A stretch of DNA of 64,000 nucleotides from Paraphysomonas bandaiensis (lineage: Eukaryota; Chrysophyceae). Every line of letters begins with the position of its first letter. The first letter of the stretch is position 1. The DNA lies in the NCBI GenBank assembly GCA_965644295.1, contig CBFFRP010000150.1, forward strand, positions 310,001 through 374,000. Reading direction: 5' to 3'. The position numbers and the translations under genes are program-made. This document shows, piece by piece, positions 1 to 12,507 of this stretch. The notes under the pieces were generated by a model. The model did not search any database. It was not told where the DNA came from and was given only the letters and a program-made list of their open reading frames with translations.

Positions 1-2853
1 GACTGGGCTGGATGGTCATTACAACCTCACCATCGTCATCATCCTCTTCCCCTTCAACCGCGACCTCTTCTACGAATGTCACCACAAAGTCCGAAAATGG
101 CTTCATCAGTCCATACTTACGACCTAGAGAAGGGTCGGGCCTTGCCTCATCCTCATCATACGAGTCTTCCTCATCTTCAGTAGGCTCGGCATCTTGATCA
201 ACATAAAACGTTTCAGCATAAAACTTGTGCTCCTTTTCAATAGGATCTGGAGTGGTAGGTACATTTCTAGACTCTTTGTCGGCATCTTCTGGGTCTACAT
301 TCTCAGCAGGTGCACTTTCTCCATTATCGTCACCCGTGTCGGCGGCGTGCTCCTCGTCGTCAGCATTGTCTTCTTTGGTCTCAACAGCGGGTTCTGGTTT
401 GGGATGCTCGAGATATTTCTTATTGAGTCGTTTATTCTGCTCATGTAATCTGGTTTGTTCATCAAGAATTCTATGTGGTGTAATCGGTTCCATTTCAAAC
501 ATTTCACAAAGAACACCCATATGGTCTACATAGTCGTCAGCGAGGCTAATCGGATGTTTATCTGCCAGAAAACATGCCTCTCCATGGTATACGCGATAGC
601 TTTCCAGAATTTCAGCTAGTTTGGCCAGCACCAAGTCAAAATTCTTTTGAAGGTCAGCCATATCGGCACTGCGACGAAGGGCTCGACAAGCCTCTTCAAA
701 CTCTGCCTCTCGGTCTTCCTTCGCTAGACGGTTCTCCTCCTTGAAGTCCCAGAGCGCATCAAGAGATTGCTCGTCTAAGTCGTTTTGATGCTTCTTGTGA
801 TCTTCCACGATTTTAGCAATTTTTATGTAGAAGGCAGTAATCTTATTCGAACTAAAAGACAGTGACCCCGTTTGTAGCTCAAGAAATGTGGCTATTGCAT
901 CAATGAGGCGCTTGTAGCGAGAATCCAACCTATCTAATTCGTAGTCACATTCATCACGAATCACCACGTCAACGTAATCATTGCACGTACGCTGCTGTCG
1001 GACAGCATCAAGGCAACGACAACACTCCTGATATATACAAACATTACCCAGTCTAATATGATATATATATACCGGTTTACCTCTTTGTAATTGTCTGGTA
1101 TGTCTGATCCATAGTACAACATACCAAGTACTTTTGACCATTGCTTAACAAGGAGAGGGTCTGCACATGAATTTTTCTCCATTGCATCTGCTGTTGCCTG
1201 TCGCATCGATCTGGCGGTGCGCCTTGTAGACTTGGCAGTCGATATATCGGCCGGCGACTTTGTACCTAAACCTGTCTCATCATACTCCGCAAGTCGCTGT
1301 AACTCTTTTTCTATTCCCTCCGCGCAGATAGATAGATTGTTCTGAAAAACATAGGGCATCTTCTCAAAGCTACTCATTTCTTTCAAATCAGGTAGAAGGC
1401 TGGCAAGGATGCCCGCAACGTCAGCACGAGGCACAGTCTTGACTTTAGTGAGTAAAGCTCGCACGTTGTCCAGGCGAGGTAGGCGCCCGCGCTCATTTAG
1501 AACTTCCTTTAGAGTAAACCCACACACAACCACCTCCAGACGACTCTGGACACTTGCTACGAGATTCTCGTATACGATATTATCCGAACAAATATCGCTT
1601 GCAATTGAAGCGATTTCGGCCTTAAGCCCCCCTCCAAGACGCCACAGTTCGCTCAGCTCTGGATCTCCTACAGCAGTACGTAGGTTGGCGGCAATTTCAT
1701 GTAATGGTGGTTCGTCGTGTAAAGCTCCATATACGTGCAACTCCTTTCGTAGTTCTTCCATACGAGTCTCAGCAATGCCTCTGAGGTTTGCTCGTAGCTG
1801 AGACAATCCGTTGTAACATTCTTGTGTGGCATTGAGTTCCTCCTCATTGAGAGCAACAAGAGCCTGTTGAACCCGTGCCACTTCTTCGCTCTTGATCGTG
1901 TCCGCATTTAGAGCTGCCAAATCCTCCAGGGCCTTTTCCCGACATGCGTGACGCTCTAATTGATATTGCCGAACTTTGGACATAAATTGCTGTCTATCAG
2001 ACGGCTCTGTGTAATCTTTACTCTGAATATCATAATGAAAGATACGTATCGCCTTCTGGTGACGTAGAAGACGCCATTGCTTTTTGGCTACTTCCCATTT
2101 GTGAAGAGTGCACACTTCAACCTCCACTTGTTTCGTACGCATTACCCCTAGCAGTTCTGCATGGGATTTACGGTTTGTCGTAAGAACAGTGTTGAGATCA
2201 AACGCCTCGGCCTCTACTATGTGCTCAATATCATCCGGAAGTTTATGAGCGATGGCTATCAAGTTATCTACCAACAATTTTATCTCGGTTCCTACTCTAT
2301 CAGCACGGCCACACTCTAGACTCTCTAATGTTGAGCCGAACGACTCGATTGTAGATGATCGTTTCGAGATAACACTTTTGAGGTTATCTAGTGCAGTATC
2401 TAAATCTTCACTCGATTGTTCTACTAAATGATCGTCCTGGGCCAACAAATCACACGCAGCTTTCAGCTCATCGTCGATTTTCTCCAAATCCTCACGAACC
2501 GCTCTAGATGATTTTAATACCTCCACTTCAATATTTTCGGCAACATCTTCAAGGGTTTTAGCGAATGTATCCAGTGCTTTAATATGGCGGTCCTTTTTGG
2601 CAATCTTCTGCTTCTCAATACCTTGAAAGGTTCGAGTCTTATCGAACATCGGTACCTCCAAATTAAGAACAGTGCGAACCTCATCCTCACCATCAGTGAT
2701 TGGAGGTTGAGGAGGACGTACTGTTGATTTCTTTGAGTCAGGAGAATTCCCTTTATTCAATGTAGGTGATTTGGCGTAAAGGGCATTCTTTTGAGTGCGA
2801 GCTATTTCTAACTTTTCAACTAAAGCAGATTCAGCCTTAGCGATTCCACTCAT
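1..2853 (-). CDS. CCDC180-like ciliary coiled-coil protein, 3' end cut by window
   Basis: Two exons are visible: 2853-1081 and 1027 to the window edge, split by a 53-bp GT-AG intron (1028-1080). The first exon is exactly 591 codons and ends in phase 0 (...NYKE); the second resumes ...ECCRCLDAVRQQ and stays open for 342 codons to position 1, so at least 933 residues are present and the C-terminus is missing. The protein is almost wholly alpha-helical and charged, with a Pro/Ser-rich N-terminus and a very acidic stretch near the window edge (EEDDDD). The segment around residues 255-300 (KKQWRLLRHQKAIRIFH, then a conserved R-Q-rich helix) resembles the DUF4455 region of CCDC180, a protein of ciliated eukaryotes. 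That family call is from memory of the pattern, not a search. The start follows an AT-rich upstream region with no earlier in-frame ATG that I could support. It could be another long axonemal coiled-coil protein. Confidence 0.55.
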
Positions 2854-3638
2854 CTTCCCGCCGTAATGGCACCTACACTGAAGTTAATGAATCCTGATAT
2901 AAGGGTATGGTAAATAACAACAGCAAGATGTAGGGAAGTGTTATAGTGAGTATATCTCGATATATATTAAAGTCTATGTGTACATGCCTGCATCAGTGCA
3001 GTGCAGTGCAGTGCTTGTATATATACGCACATACATACATATATATACACATACAGTTATGGCAGTTTCAAAAACCAGACTACATCAACTGTATATTACT
3101 GTATACAAGTGTATTGATATACTGTACAGTTGTATTCTGCATAGAAAAATTATTTAGCCCGCACCGCAGGTGCGGGATCCCGCACCCTTGTTTTTACACA
3201 AAGGCCGCACAGCAAGTGCGCCCATCGAGTGATCCAATCAGCAGAGTGCATCATAGCATAGTGCATCATATCACATGCATCGAGTATATGTATATAGTAA
3301 TATGACGAGGCAGCCATATGCAGCAGATACACGTTAATGAGTGCTTGAATGATAGGTGATAACATGTTGCTACCATCTTATTTCATGAAACTGTGAGATG
3401 AGATATGCAGTTACTGGACGAGGTTTATAAGGCTGTATGGAGAGGAACTGTGAAGGGCTGTATATTATGGTATGAAGTGATTTGATATGGATATCAATGA
3501 TTGAATTCCAGGTGGGAGCATCATGCTCCCATCATCCTATTTAAAGTGTCAGGTATGTAGAGAGATGAGAAGTGGTACATTTGAAGGAATAGAAGGCTGT
3601 ATATCATGCATGCACTATGTTGTGTGATGGTATATGAT
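2854..3638. other. intergenic, no gene seen
   Basis: AT-rich spacer upstream of the CCDC180-like gene. It holds TATA-like dinucleotide runs near 3015-3060, a GC-rich hairpin at 3159-3186 (CCCGCACC / GGTGCGGG) and a short palindrome at 3512-3527 (GGGAGCATCATGCTCCC). Open frames here are short, have no codon structure and are probably chance. Confidence 0.5.
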
Positions 3639-4032
3639 ATGCTGAATGTTGTCATGGTTTATTATGCTGTTGTAGGCGCAATGACGTTTATACTTACCGG
3701 TGCAAGAGGGATGCCTAAGCGACACAAGCGCCCGGCTGCCCCTGTACCATCTTGCAGTGAATATGTGTCATGTTGTGTAAGGGTATGCAGTATGGCTGTA
3801 TGTGATAAGAATTCTGAACGGTGTGGAATAATAAAATGCTGAAGGCTGTGATGGTTTATTATGCTGTTGTAGGCGCAATGACGTTTATACTTACCGGTGC
3901 AAGAGGGATGCCTAAGCGACACAAGCGCCCGGCTGCCCCTGTTCCATCTTGCAGTGAATATGTGTCATGTTGTGTAAGGGTATGCAGTATGGCTGTATGT
4001 GATAAGAATTCTGAACGGTGTGGAATAATAAA
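3639..4032. repeat. tandem repeat, two 197-bp units
   Basis: The unit starting ATGCTGAA at 3639 recurs at 3836 with the same period at 4033, so two full 197-bp copies are present and nearly identical (differences mainly in the first 20 bases and one base near 3746/3943). Each copy keeps the same open frame (MPKRHKRPAAPVPS core), which simply follows from recent duplication. The first ~37 bp of the unit is also the start of the neighbouring 184-bp repeat. Confidence 0.9.
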
Positions 4033-4573
4033 ATGCTGAACGCTGTGATGGTTGATTATACTGTTGTATGCTCTGTAAATAATGATACGATGTATTCCAA
4101 TTACTAATGAATCATTAATTATAAGGGTACAGTATAAAAAGTTGATGGAGTGGTTATAAATGAATACATATAGGCATTCTACAGATTACTAACATCAGAC
4201 TGTGTCGAATAATAAAATGCTGCACGCTGTAATGGTTGATTATACTGTTGTATGCTCTGTAAATAATGATACGATGTATTCCAATTACTAATGAATCATT
4301 AATTATAAGGGTACATTATAAAAAGTTGATGGAGTGGTTATAAATGAATACATATAGGCATTCTACAGATTACTAACATCAGACTGTGTCGAATAATAAA
4401 ATGCTGAACGCTGTAATGGTTGATTATACTGTTGTATGCTCTGTAAATAATGATACGATGTATTCCAATTACTAATGAATCATTAATTATAAGGGTACAT
4501 TATAAAAAGTTGATGGAGTGGTTATAAATGAATACATATATTGGCATTCTACAGATTACTAACATCAGACTGA
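4033..4573. repeat. tandem repeat, three 184-bp units
   Basis: Units begin at 4033, 4217 and 4401 (ATGCTGAACGCTGT or ATGCTGCACGCTGT) and repeat with period 184, nearly identical to each other. They contain a polyA-signal-like AATAAA at each junction (GAATAATAAAATGCTG). The array stops at 4573, just before the 3' end of the tyrosine-recombinase gene, so it may be part of that mobile element. Confidence 0.9.
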
Positions 4574-4649
4574 AGTTTCCTTTTCTTTGTCCTTGGAATA
4601 ATGTTACCATCACTGTCCCTTCGTGCACTCATTGCATCATATATACTGT

Positions 4650-6873
4650 TTATGTATTTCTTAGAGGCTTTTTTTTGGGGTGAAACTTGTCGTAATTTTC
4701 CTGACCAAATAAATCAACAATAACACGCAATTCAACCTTTTCAGCTATGCATTTTAAATTACTCTTCCATTCTCTGTACGAAGTAGACTGACTTGCCATA
4801 CAGGGTTTCGGCTCATCAAGAAAACGTTTCTCGTCATCGTACAATAGGCCGAGTCCTTTAGTCAATACTCGATTTAGTTTTTTCTGTTTGTTGACGTTGT
4901 CTACCATAGGGTATCTCTTTCCTACAATTTCATGTAATTCATAATCAAAATAGTCAATAATAACTGTTGATAAGCATAATTTTTCGAGAGTTTTATATTG
5001 AATGAAGGATATATGGGGCATGCGCTGCATGTTAACTCTCATGTATTGAAAAACATTTGTCGTAGTAGTGGATGGACCTTTGGAAGGTCCTTCAGTAATC
5101 GGAGGCAAGACTGTAGGCGATGTAGGTATCCGTGATACAGTCTCTGAAGTTGGTATAGTGGTATCCGTTGGAATATTTTTCAAGCCTTCTAGAATATCAG
5201 CCACAGCAGTGTCTAATTTCTTGTGCAGATCAGCTATTGCAATAGTTTGGGTGTCACACTTTCTATGAAGCTGTTGTATTTGGTCTCGAAGAATGCGATT
5301 CTCCTGGTAAATTTCGTCTACATTTCTTGTGTCTACAAAATTAAGGCGAAGCCATTCCTCCTCAATCGCAGCACTCCATTGCATTATGTCATTCCAAGTG
5401 AAATGGTGGCGCATCATGTTGTGCTTGAATTTACAAACCACTGCATGTTGTGCCGTGTATTTAGAAACAAATGATGGTAACCTCATAAGGAATGTAGCAA
5501 ACACAGAGAGTTTAAATTGAAATAGACAGCCATCAACCCCAAATTCTGGGTAAGTGAGTGGATAACATGTTTCGATTAACGCCATCACTTGTTCTCGGTT
5601 TCCATTGTTGATAAATACACACTCGGGTGGATATATCTTATTCCTGGGATTAGAGTAGCCACTTAAAATTTTTCCACCCACAGCAATAGTGACATCTAGT
5701 CCCATGATATACTCAAAAATGCTGCACTCTCCGGAGAAGTCCCATCCTCCACGCATAATCGCATGGAAGATGCCGCCTGACTGACTACTGGCTATGTCAG
5801 TTGCAGCCCCGACTCTAAGACCCTTGCCTGTTGTTTCCTTTGTAACTCCAGGTACCTTCCCGATCATTTGTTTTAGTAGCTTAGAAACAAATTGACTAGC
5901 GCTTGATGTAGTCAATGCTAGATCTGGAAAGACGAAGTCACCGTTGAGATCTGCTGCAGTACAGGACATCCAGTACATTGAATAAGCGAAGAAAACACAA
6001 GTCTCTAGACAAGAGTAGTCGGGAAAAAAGTTCATTGTTTTGATAGAAGCCACCTTCAATTCTGTCCAATCAAACGTTAAGTATCCATCGCAGTGCCACA
6101 TTGCATTATTATACGAAGCAAACATTGCTTCAGACACCCGACCAACAGCAGCAAACGTGAAAACCAAATAGAGATTGTACAATGAATACTTCTTCACTTC
6201 TAAATAAAGTTTATTAGCATACAGTAAATCATAGATATGTGAAGTATGTCCACTTACCGGAGAAATCAGATGCCCGATGTATAATGTATTCACCTATGCG
6301 CTTCATTAGTTCTTTCCCCACTGGACTTGTTTTCTCTGATATACGCACTCCTTGTGCGATACACCGCTTGATAATATGCTTTGATACTGCCGCTCTCACA
6401 TCTTTGTACCACAGCTCATTGGAGCTGCTTAATAACTCATTTCTTTTAAATCGCTTCGTCAGCGCAGTCTTCGTGTCTGACAAATACTGCCAAGCAGTAC
6501 CTAGGGTCAAAGGCTTCTTCGTTGTTCCATGGACGGCGTGATCGATCAAAAAGCCACCGAAACATTGAAATAGTTCTACATTTATATCACTGTCTATGAG
6601 TTCCTTATACCTCTTCTTCCCGTCGAACCGCATCTCCAAGTACTTCGCAAACTGAGCTAACGCAGAGGAGTTACGATTTTTGGTTTCCCCATCACCGACT
6701 TTTCTAATGCCCCCTGTGGTAGTTGATTCCGTGGTAGTTGATTCCGTGGTAGTTGATTCCGTGGTAGTTGATTCCGTGGTAGTTGATTCCATGCTACTAT
6801 GATATGTTCTCGCTGTTATTATGTTCTGTATGTATGATACCATGCTGTGATGAGAGAGCTCCTCCTTCAACAC
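4650..6873 (-). CDS. Crypton-like tyrosine recombinase (mobile element integrase)
   Basis: Exons 6873-6258 and 6199-4650 join across a 58-bp intron (donor GTAAGT, acceptor TTTATTTAG), giving 721 residues; the join restores ...HRASDFSG/E-VKKYSLYN... in frame. The C-terminal half carries the order of tyrosine-recombinase motifs: a first Arg in AAVGRVSEAM, a beta-hairpin Lys region (FDWTELKVASIKT), a second Arg in GKGLRVGAATDIA, Trp in MRGGWDFS and the candidate nucleophile Tyr in IFEYIMG. The usual His of HxxR is Lys/Gly here, as allowed in divergent eukaryotic members. There is no reverse transcriptase, so a Crypton-type DNA element fits better than DIRS. A Ser/Thr/Pro-rich linker and a conserved-looking C-terminal domain (residues ~600-721) follow. 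The N-terminus holds five ESTTT repeats. It appears intact. A host-domesticated recombinase is the alternative. Confidence 0.6.
6716..6790. repeat. 15-bp minisatellite inside the recombinase gene
   Basis: Five copies of GTGGTAGTTGATTCC (plus strand) encode the ESTTT pentapeptide repeat near the N-terminus of the recombinase. It is a multiple of three bases, so copy-number change would keep the frame. Confidence 0.9.
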
Positions 6874-7359
6874 CCACCTCCCTGGATCTATTACTCACCA
6901 GCAACACCATACATACCACTGGTCACTCATCATCACCACTTATATAGTTCCACACCATTATGGTGCGGGCTTGAGTACGGTACCTTCCACATTTTACAGA
7001 AAATACGGTTGATTGGAATGCTGTACTTGAATGGAATATGTACTTGAATAGTTAAGTTATATGCAGCAGTACATGATACCTCAGTCAGTGTTCCCCACTA
7101 TGACGTAGGAGTTCGCAGGACAATACACTGGTATCCCACACACTGCCTATTGGAGTGTTCTATGGCATAGTTCTATAGGCATATTGCTGTGTATATACAT
7201 GTGCTATAGATATTCCGCACATTGACATACAAGCCAACGGGCACATATACACACATATACATACATACACAGAGGACAGAAGAGGTAAGACAATATAACA
7301 CAAGAGTCTCTCATATCAATCCATCATATAGTGAACACATCATTCCATACATATCAATC
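6874..7359. promoter_or_regulatory. shared upstream region of two divergent genes
   Basis: The recombinase gene (minus) and the five-exon gene (plus) start on either side. The stretch contains TATA-rich runs at 7190-7260 and no other gene that I can support. Confidence 0.35.
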
Positions 7360-8839
7360 ATGTTATTAGCACGATTTGCTGCATTAGAACAAGAAGCTAA
7401 AGAAGAGATTGAAAAGAAAAAACAAGAACAACAATCTTCAGTATCGTCTACAGATAAATCAGATGATGTGAAGTGGTTATCGAAAGAAGATCATACTAAA
7501 GTATCACCATCTAAATTAATTCGTTTACGTACAACTGCTATTAAGAAAGTTGATAAATCAGATTTAATTTGGGCGATTTGTTCGAATCTTAAAGGCGGCA
7601 AGAGTTATGTGTTCGGTATGTGATGTTTTATATTATGTATATATATTTGATCACCCAGAGCTAATACGATATGTCTACTACTTTGTTTTAGCGCGGAAAT
7701 GTGAACATCATGAAGCTGCGACTGATCCCAACATTGAGTGGCCTATTCCCGTTGACCTCACGCTAGTTGAATATATTACAATGCCAAGGACGTTCCCTCA
7801 GTTTGCCGCACTTAGAGAAGACGAATTTTTTCCTTTCAATGCCTCGAAATTGGACAGTAGTGATCAGTGGGATCCGTACTGGTGCGACCATATGGTTGAT
7901 GTACTCAGGAGGCGATACACTAAGTCGGAGTCGGAGCGTATTTACAATCATTGCAAGGCCACTGCTGATGAATTTCTCAGGTATGACATTATAGCATAGT
8001 CACATGATGCAAAGGGTCTGTACGTGCAATGCACACGCGCTTGGTTATGGTCCTTGTATCTCTCTAGGTTGGCGCTGGCGAAGGAGCGAGAGGAAAAGGA
8101 GGCTGCATTGGAGACAGTAGATATGACGACCGTGCCCAATGAAACTGAGTTACAGGATGGCACTGTAGATATTACTCAATTTGCACTGGCTTCATCTAAT
8201 CACGGCTGTCAAGTACTCAAGCCAGGTGATTGGCTGGGGTACGAAGACAAGGTAAGCTCTTCCGTCCAAGGATTATGACTTTTGTCCAATTTGTGTCGCG
8301 TCCATATGTTAGTCATCAACCTCGTTAGTGTGTTCTTTTTCTCCACTATCTATATACTATTCACGGGGTTGTACGTAGTTGTCAACAACTAGCAAGAAGA
8401 GTAGGATTGTTTGTGTAAATAAAGCATCAAAGACTCCTATCGAGCTGGAAAATGGAGACTTTCTTTATCGGGATGATCTTGTGCGGAAGCTTGAGACGGA
8501 TGACGAAGGTGTCGGGCAGGCCACGAAATATACTGTCACACAAGTTCTTAAGGAATTTGAGTTCCAGGATGGGCGAATTATCGCAGCACAGGTCTGTAGT
8601 AATCCTAATTCACTTAGATACACATTGCGCTTGCCTTGTTCCTGTTTGTGTAGCACTTGTTTACAATATAACACGTTGCTGTGATGCATTCTCGATGATG
8701 TGGCTTATGGTATTAATTTGAGCAGGGTGCTCAGCAGGAGATTGGCAGAAAAACGAGGAAACGTTTGGACAAAATTACTGACGAATGCGGCATAGCGTTG
8801 AATAGCCGGTCATATAAGAGATTGAGAAACAAGAAATAG
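7360..8839 (+). CDS. unrecognised five-exon protein, 351 aa
   Basis: Exons 7360-7615, 7692-7980, 8068-8251, 8379-8591 and 8726-8839 join through four introns of 76-134 bp with GT-AG borders and keep one frame to TAG. The start MLLARFAALEQEAKEE was chosen because it begins the coding-like stretch. The protein is hydrophilic: a Lys/Glu-rich helical N-terminus, a middle part with many aromatic residues (DQWDPYWCDHMVDVLRRRY), a probable coiled coil (ALAKEREEKEAALE), and a basic C-terminus (GRKTRKRLDKI, SYKRLRNKK) that could be a nuclear signal. No membrane segment or signal peptide is seen. I do not recognise the family. Consistent exon phases and ordinary codon use argue that it is real. Confidence 0.7.
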
Positions 8840-9528
8840 TCGATTCGTGTTTGAGTTACCCAGTACATGTAGATACGTAGATACTTACTTTGGCGTGCTA
8901 TTGAGTCGGCGTTTGGTTTGAATAATGCTCATCTTGCTGCTTACGATATTATGTTGCTATTCGATATGGTATAACGTTGTTTGAAATCTTTTTGTTATGT
9001 GTCTACGGAACGATTTGTACAACACTCAAAACTTATATTCTGAAAGTGTAGACGTTGCTAGCATTGGTATGTATGTATGGCATCCGTTCCCAATTCAGAT
9101 GTATTTACCGCACTATGAAATTTTTGTGTATTTGAAAAACTACTGCAAAGGGTATGGTGGTGCTTTAGAACGCACTAAAAGACTACGATAAGACACACAC
9201 TCAGCAGGGCTGCGTATCAATGTGTCAATTATTGAAATTGCAATAATTCAAATCCCTGATTCAAACTGGGGCATCAAATTATAATTGATATAAAATACCA
9301 CCTTTTCGCGCTTAAAAGTTGTTAAAAACGGCATTTTTATTGTCACTCAGATATTAATTTTTAACAATATCTCAATAATCAATAAAATACCAGATATTAC
9401 ACAGCTTTTATCTGTTTCGACGCCCAAAAACTAAACAGTATGAGCATTCGCTTTATTATATACAAAGTAGGAACGCTACCGAGATATCACATGGAGAAAG
9501 TAACCATTCGAAAATCAGAAACATATAT
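8840..9528. other. intergenic, one short dispersed repeat
   Basis: This lies between the 3' ends of convergent genes. From 9207 it holds CAGGGCTGCGTAT followed by AATTATT-rich sequence; the same start recurs at 51765. A 64-codon frame at 8997-9191 has no recognised content. AT content is very high from 9240 to 9420. Confidence 0.45.
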
Positions 9529-11427
9529 CTATATAACAATTGATAACTTCTTAGGAGAAGATTTTTCATTATTTTCACCAGCATGGCTCTCCTTCTGCGT
9601 AGACTGCACGATTGGTTTCGGGTCACATGTGTCAAAATTTCGATTAGCAGCAGTAAGCCCATCGAACTCTTTCAGTCTCTTGTACTGACTACTCAAGCTG
9701 GTTGCTTTCTCTAAATTGCTTGAAAGTTTCTTAGCGTGTGCAGCAAAAAGCGCAGCCATGTGATCATCATTCGGATCTAACTCGGCAGGCTTCTTTGCGT
9801 TCTTATGGCTCTGCATGCTTGAAGCAGGCTGAGACACCCTGGTACGTATAGAGCCCTGTTGGGAAGACTGACATGAAGTTGTAGAAGCACCCCCTCGGAT
9901 CCTTTGCGCTCCCCAGTCCTTTTCTACCTTGGCCCCTCCTTCTGTTGCAGCAGTACCGGTCGGTATAACCGGTTTCAGTCGTACTCCTGCTCGCTGCAGG
10001 CGACCCGAGTAGTATTTGCCGGTCATAGTACTTCCGACACCGCGGCCAAGCAATCGTTGAGTTCCAGCGAGGGGCTGAAGACGGTAGGGAAGTGCATCTT
10101 CCCTGTTTTCTTCTACTTGTACAAGTTGTTTAGAACGTCGAGATGATTGCCCTATACTCGGAGCAGACTTTGAGCCCAGTAGATTAGCGGGCTTGAGTCT
10201 TCCTCTTGGACCTATCCCACTGGCACTCCGCAGGAGTTTACTATCTCTATCACTGTTGTTTCCAACTGAACTAGTAACATCGGACACTGTCCGGTCCACA
10301 CGCTGTAGGCCACTCAGTCTATCTCGAGTTACCTTGCGGGCTGGTTTCAATCCCTCTGCGCCAATACCAGTACGACGAACCGGGACCAATGCTCCACGTG
10401 TGTTGGACCCAGATACACCGGTAACAGTTGTACTGGTCTTCTTCTTCATACGGGATGTTTTGGTAATTGCTTTAGACTTCGCCTTGCTACTGCGCATAGA
10501 AGTATCGGTATCCGATTTCTTCGTTTTCTTTTTACGGGCAGGTTTACCAGTAGCTGTCTTTGACGCCACTTTTTTCACCCGACCCTCTGCCCTCCGCTCC
10601 GCACACTGCTCCGAAAATTTCTTTGTTGGTTTAGGAGGAGACAACGGTAGGGCATTGCGAATGAGTTCCTCTTGGTGGTCAGTCATATCTTCCTTCTCGA
10701 GGGCCTGGCGCAGGTGCTCTCGCGTGCGTGCCGAATACATACAGGTAGGTGAGTAGGCTTCTGTCGTACCTCTTTTTGGTGAACGTATAGGCGATTGAAC
10801 ATTAATTCGTACATCCATATAAGGGCGCTTGTCATTCTCCTGGCCAAGACCAGTAAGGAAGAAAGAATCAGGCTCTTCTTCACAGTCTTGTGGATTAGTT
10901 GACTTAGTCGAATTTTTCCTGGGCGAAGTGATGGGTGAAACTCTATCATCTGGTGATGACTTCTGTCGTATAGGAGAGTGCATCCTTTCTACTTTCCGCT
11001 GAAACTTTGGTTGCTTGGTTTTTACGCGGCGAACAGGAGGCTTATCTACCCGCTTATGTACATTCTTACTAACAGAAGACTCGTGGCGACCTTTCAGTGG
11101 ATCTGCCAATCGCTCCAGTGTTTTCTTCGCAAGTACTTTTGGTTTCGCCGGTTGACAATTATATCGTTGCATTATTACACCATAAGCAGCACTCTCTACA
11201 ACTTTGTTATGTTGATAGAAGGGGTCCTATATAGGGGCATGATATCACTATGATGTACTTTTCAATTAATAACAGCATACCTTCATTTTCTTTGCCTTCA
11301 CAAGAGCATCATTCTCCCTCTGTAAGTCATTCAACAAGCTTCCTAAATTTAATCCATCCCATAAATCGGATATATCTTCAGATATGGGTTGATCTGCAGC
11401 AGCTGATTTGTTCTCTACTTCCAACAT
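9529..11427 (-). CDS. basic, disordered Ser/Lys/Arg-rich protein, 603 aa
   Basis: Exon 1 (11427-11281, 49 codons, MLEVENKSAAAD...) and exon 2 (11193-9529) join across an 87-bp intron; the acceptor giving an open frame is GTAGAG, so the sequence runs ...KAKKMK/SAAYGVIMQRYN. A start nine codons upstream (11454) is also possible. After a short helical N-terminus (LWDGLNLGSLLNDLQREN) the protein is strongly basic and low in hydrophobics, rich in Ser, Thr, Lys, Arg and Pro, with repeated SP motifs (HSPIRQKSSPDD, SPIRSPKRG) that look like proline-directed kinase sites. The C-terminus is more helical (AALFAAHAKKLSSNLEK). No known domain is visible. A microtubule- or nucleic-acid-binding role would suit the charge but is a guess. 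Confidence 0.7.
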
Positions 11428-11454
11428 AACTAATGAACGACTATATATATGCAC

Positions 11455-11926
11455 TCAATATATATACAGCATATAATGCAGTGGAAATGATGATCCCACA
11501 GATTACTTGATTAGTCTCTTCACAATGAAGAGAGAACTAGTTGTAGTGTGTTTAATATATCTGATATAATGGGAAGGAATGTGTTGCAACTGTTGAGTAG
11601 CTATTCAAATGCGCGCTACATACTGCTGTACGCTGTACGTACACACACGAGTAGAGGTACAGCGGTACAGTAGTACATGTATACAGTACATGTATACATA
11701 TATACATATACATATACACGTAGGCCACCATAACGCGAGTGTCGTAGTTCGTATCGTATGAGTATATATGTACTGTATAGCAGCACACAGTAGGATCCTA
11801 GAGGTATCTATATCTTACTTCTTGTTAGCTTTGCTTGTTAATAGTAAGTGTCATGATTGGTTGCAACCCAAAGGCACTTGATGGCCTATTGGATGTCGAA
11901 AGCGACATCATTACCCGTACGAGACA
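11455..11926. other. intergenic, simple AT-rich sequence
   Basis: Upstream of the basic protein gene. It contains TATATA runs at 11446-11470 and 11693-11720 and GTAC-rich simple sequence at 11625-11700. Nothing gene-like seen. Confidence 0.4.
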
Positions 11927-12265
11927 ATGTGGATTGATGGATTAAATCAGACTAAAAGTCGCATTAGTACTACATATTATGTAAAGCATAGCGAAGATAT
12001 ATCCTTAGTGATATGCCTGCTTTGTCCACAGGGAGGAAGGAATCATCTGGTCTATGTAGTCAATTATGAATATTTATATCTTTGTCATGAAAATCGAAGG
12101 CTGCAATCAATTTACTGCAACTCCAGTGATGACAAATGTTGCATGCGTGTATTCGTTTATCAATGCTCCAGTGTTTTAAAATATCATAGTAATTTACTGC
12201 AAAGACAGACGAAGAAATGGCCGACGCTCGAAAACAAACTTGATATTATTGCGCTGTTGCCATAG
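11927..12265 (+). pseudogene. FLYWCH-like zinc-finger fragment
   Basis: An isolated 112-codon frame. From about residue 35 it reads GGRNHLVYVVNYEYLYLC, then ENRRLQSIYCNSSDDKCC and later YHSN. The order (small-Leu-Val, Tyr-x-Tyr, Asn-Arg, Cys-x6-Cys, His-x-x) resembles a FLYWCH finger, a fold common in MULE-type transposons and transcription factors. The usual Trp before the first Cys is Tyr/Ile and the last His is Asn, so metal binding is doubtful. A possible splice acceptor (TTTGTCCACAG) lies just before the finger. It may be a decayed transposon piece. Confidence 0.3.
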
Positions 12266-12507
12266 CCTTAAAGTTTAGAAGTAATGTGAAATTCAATTAG
12301 TAAGTAGAATACTTACTATATTTAGCCTAGCTTGTAGTCATTTTGAGTACAGGCCATACTCATAAATACATTATAGCTCTCTGTAAAATTATTTAATTGT
12401 GTAGTATTACTACATTCTATGCAGTGGACTATGTAATAACGAATAAGGTAGTACACTGCAAAAATATATAGTAATTTAAAACATTATTCTATTGCACTTA
12501 TAGTCTA

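Noticed and set aside
3606-4039. Two identical ~70-codon frames (MPKRHKRPAAPVPS core)
   Set aside because: Both lie in the 197-bp duplicated unit; identity follows from duplication, and there is no other sign of coding.
11552-11788. 78-codon minus-strand frame rich in Tyr and Val
   Set aside because: Derived from TAC/GTA simple sequence.
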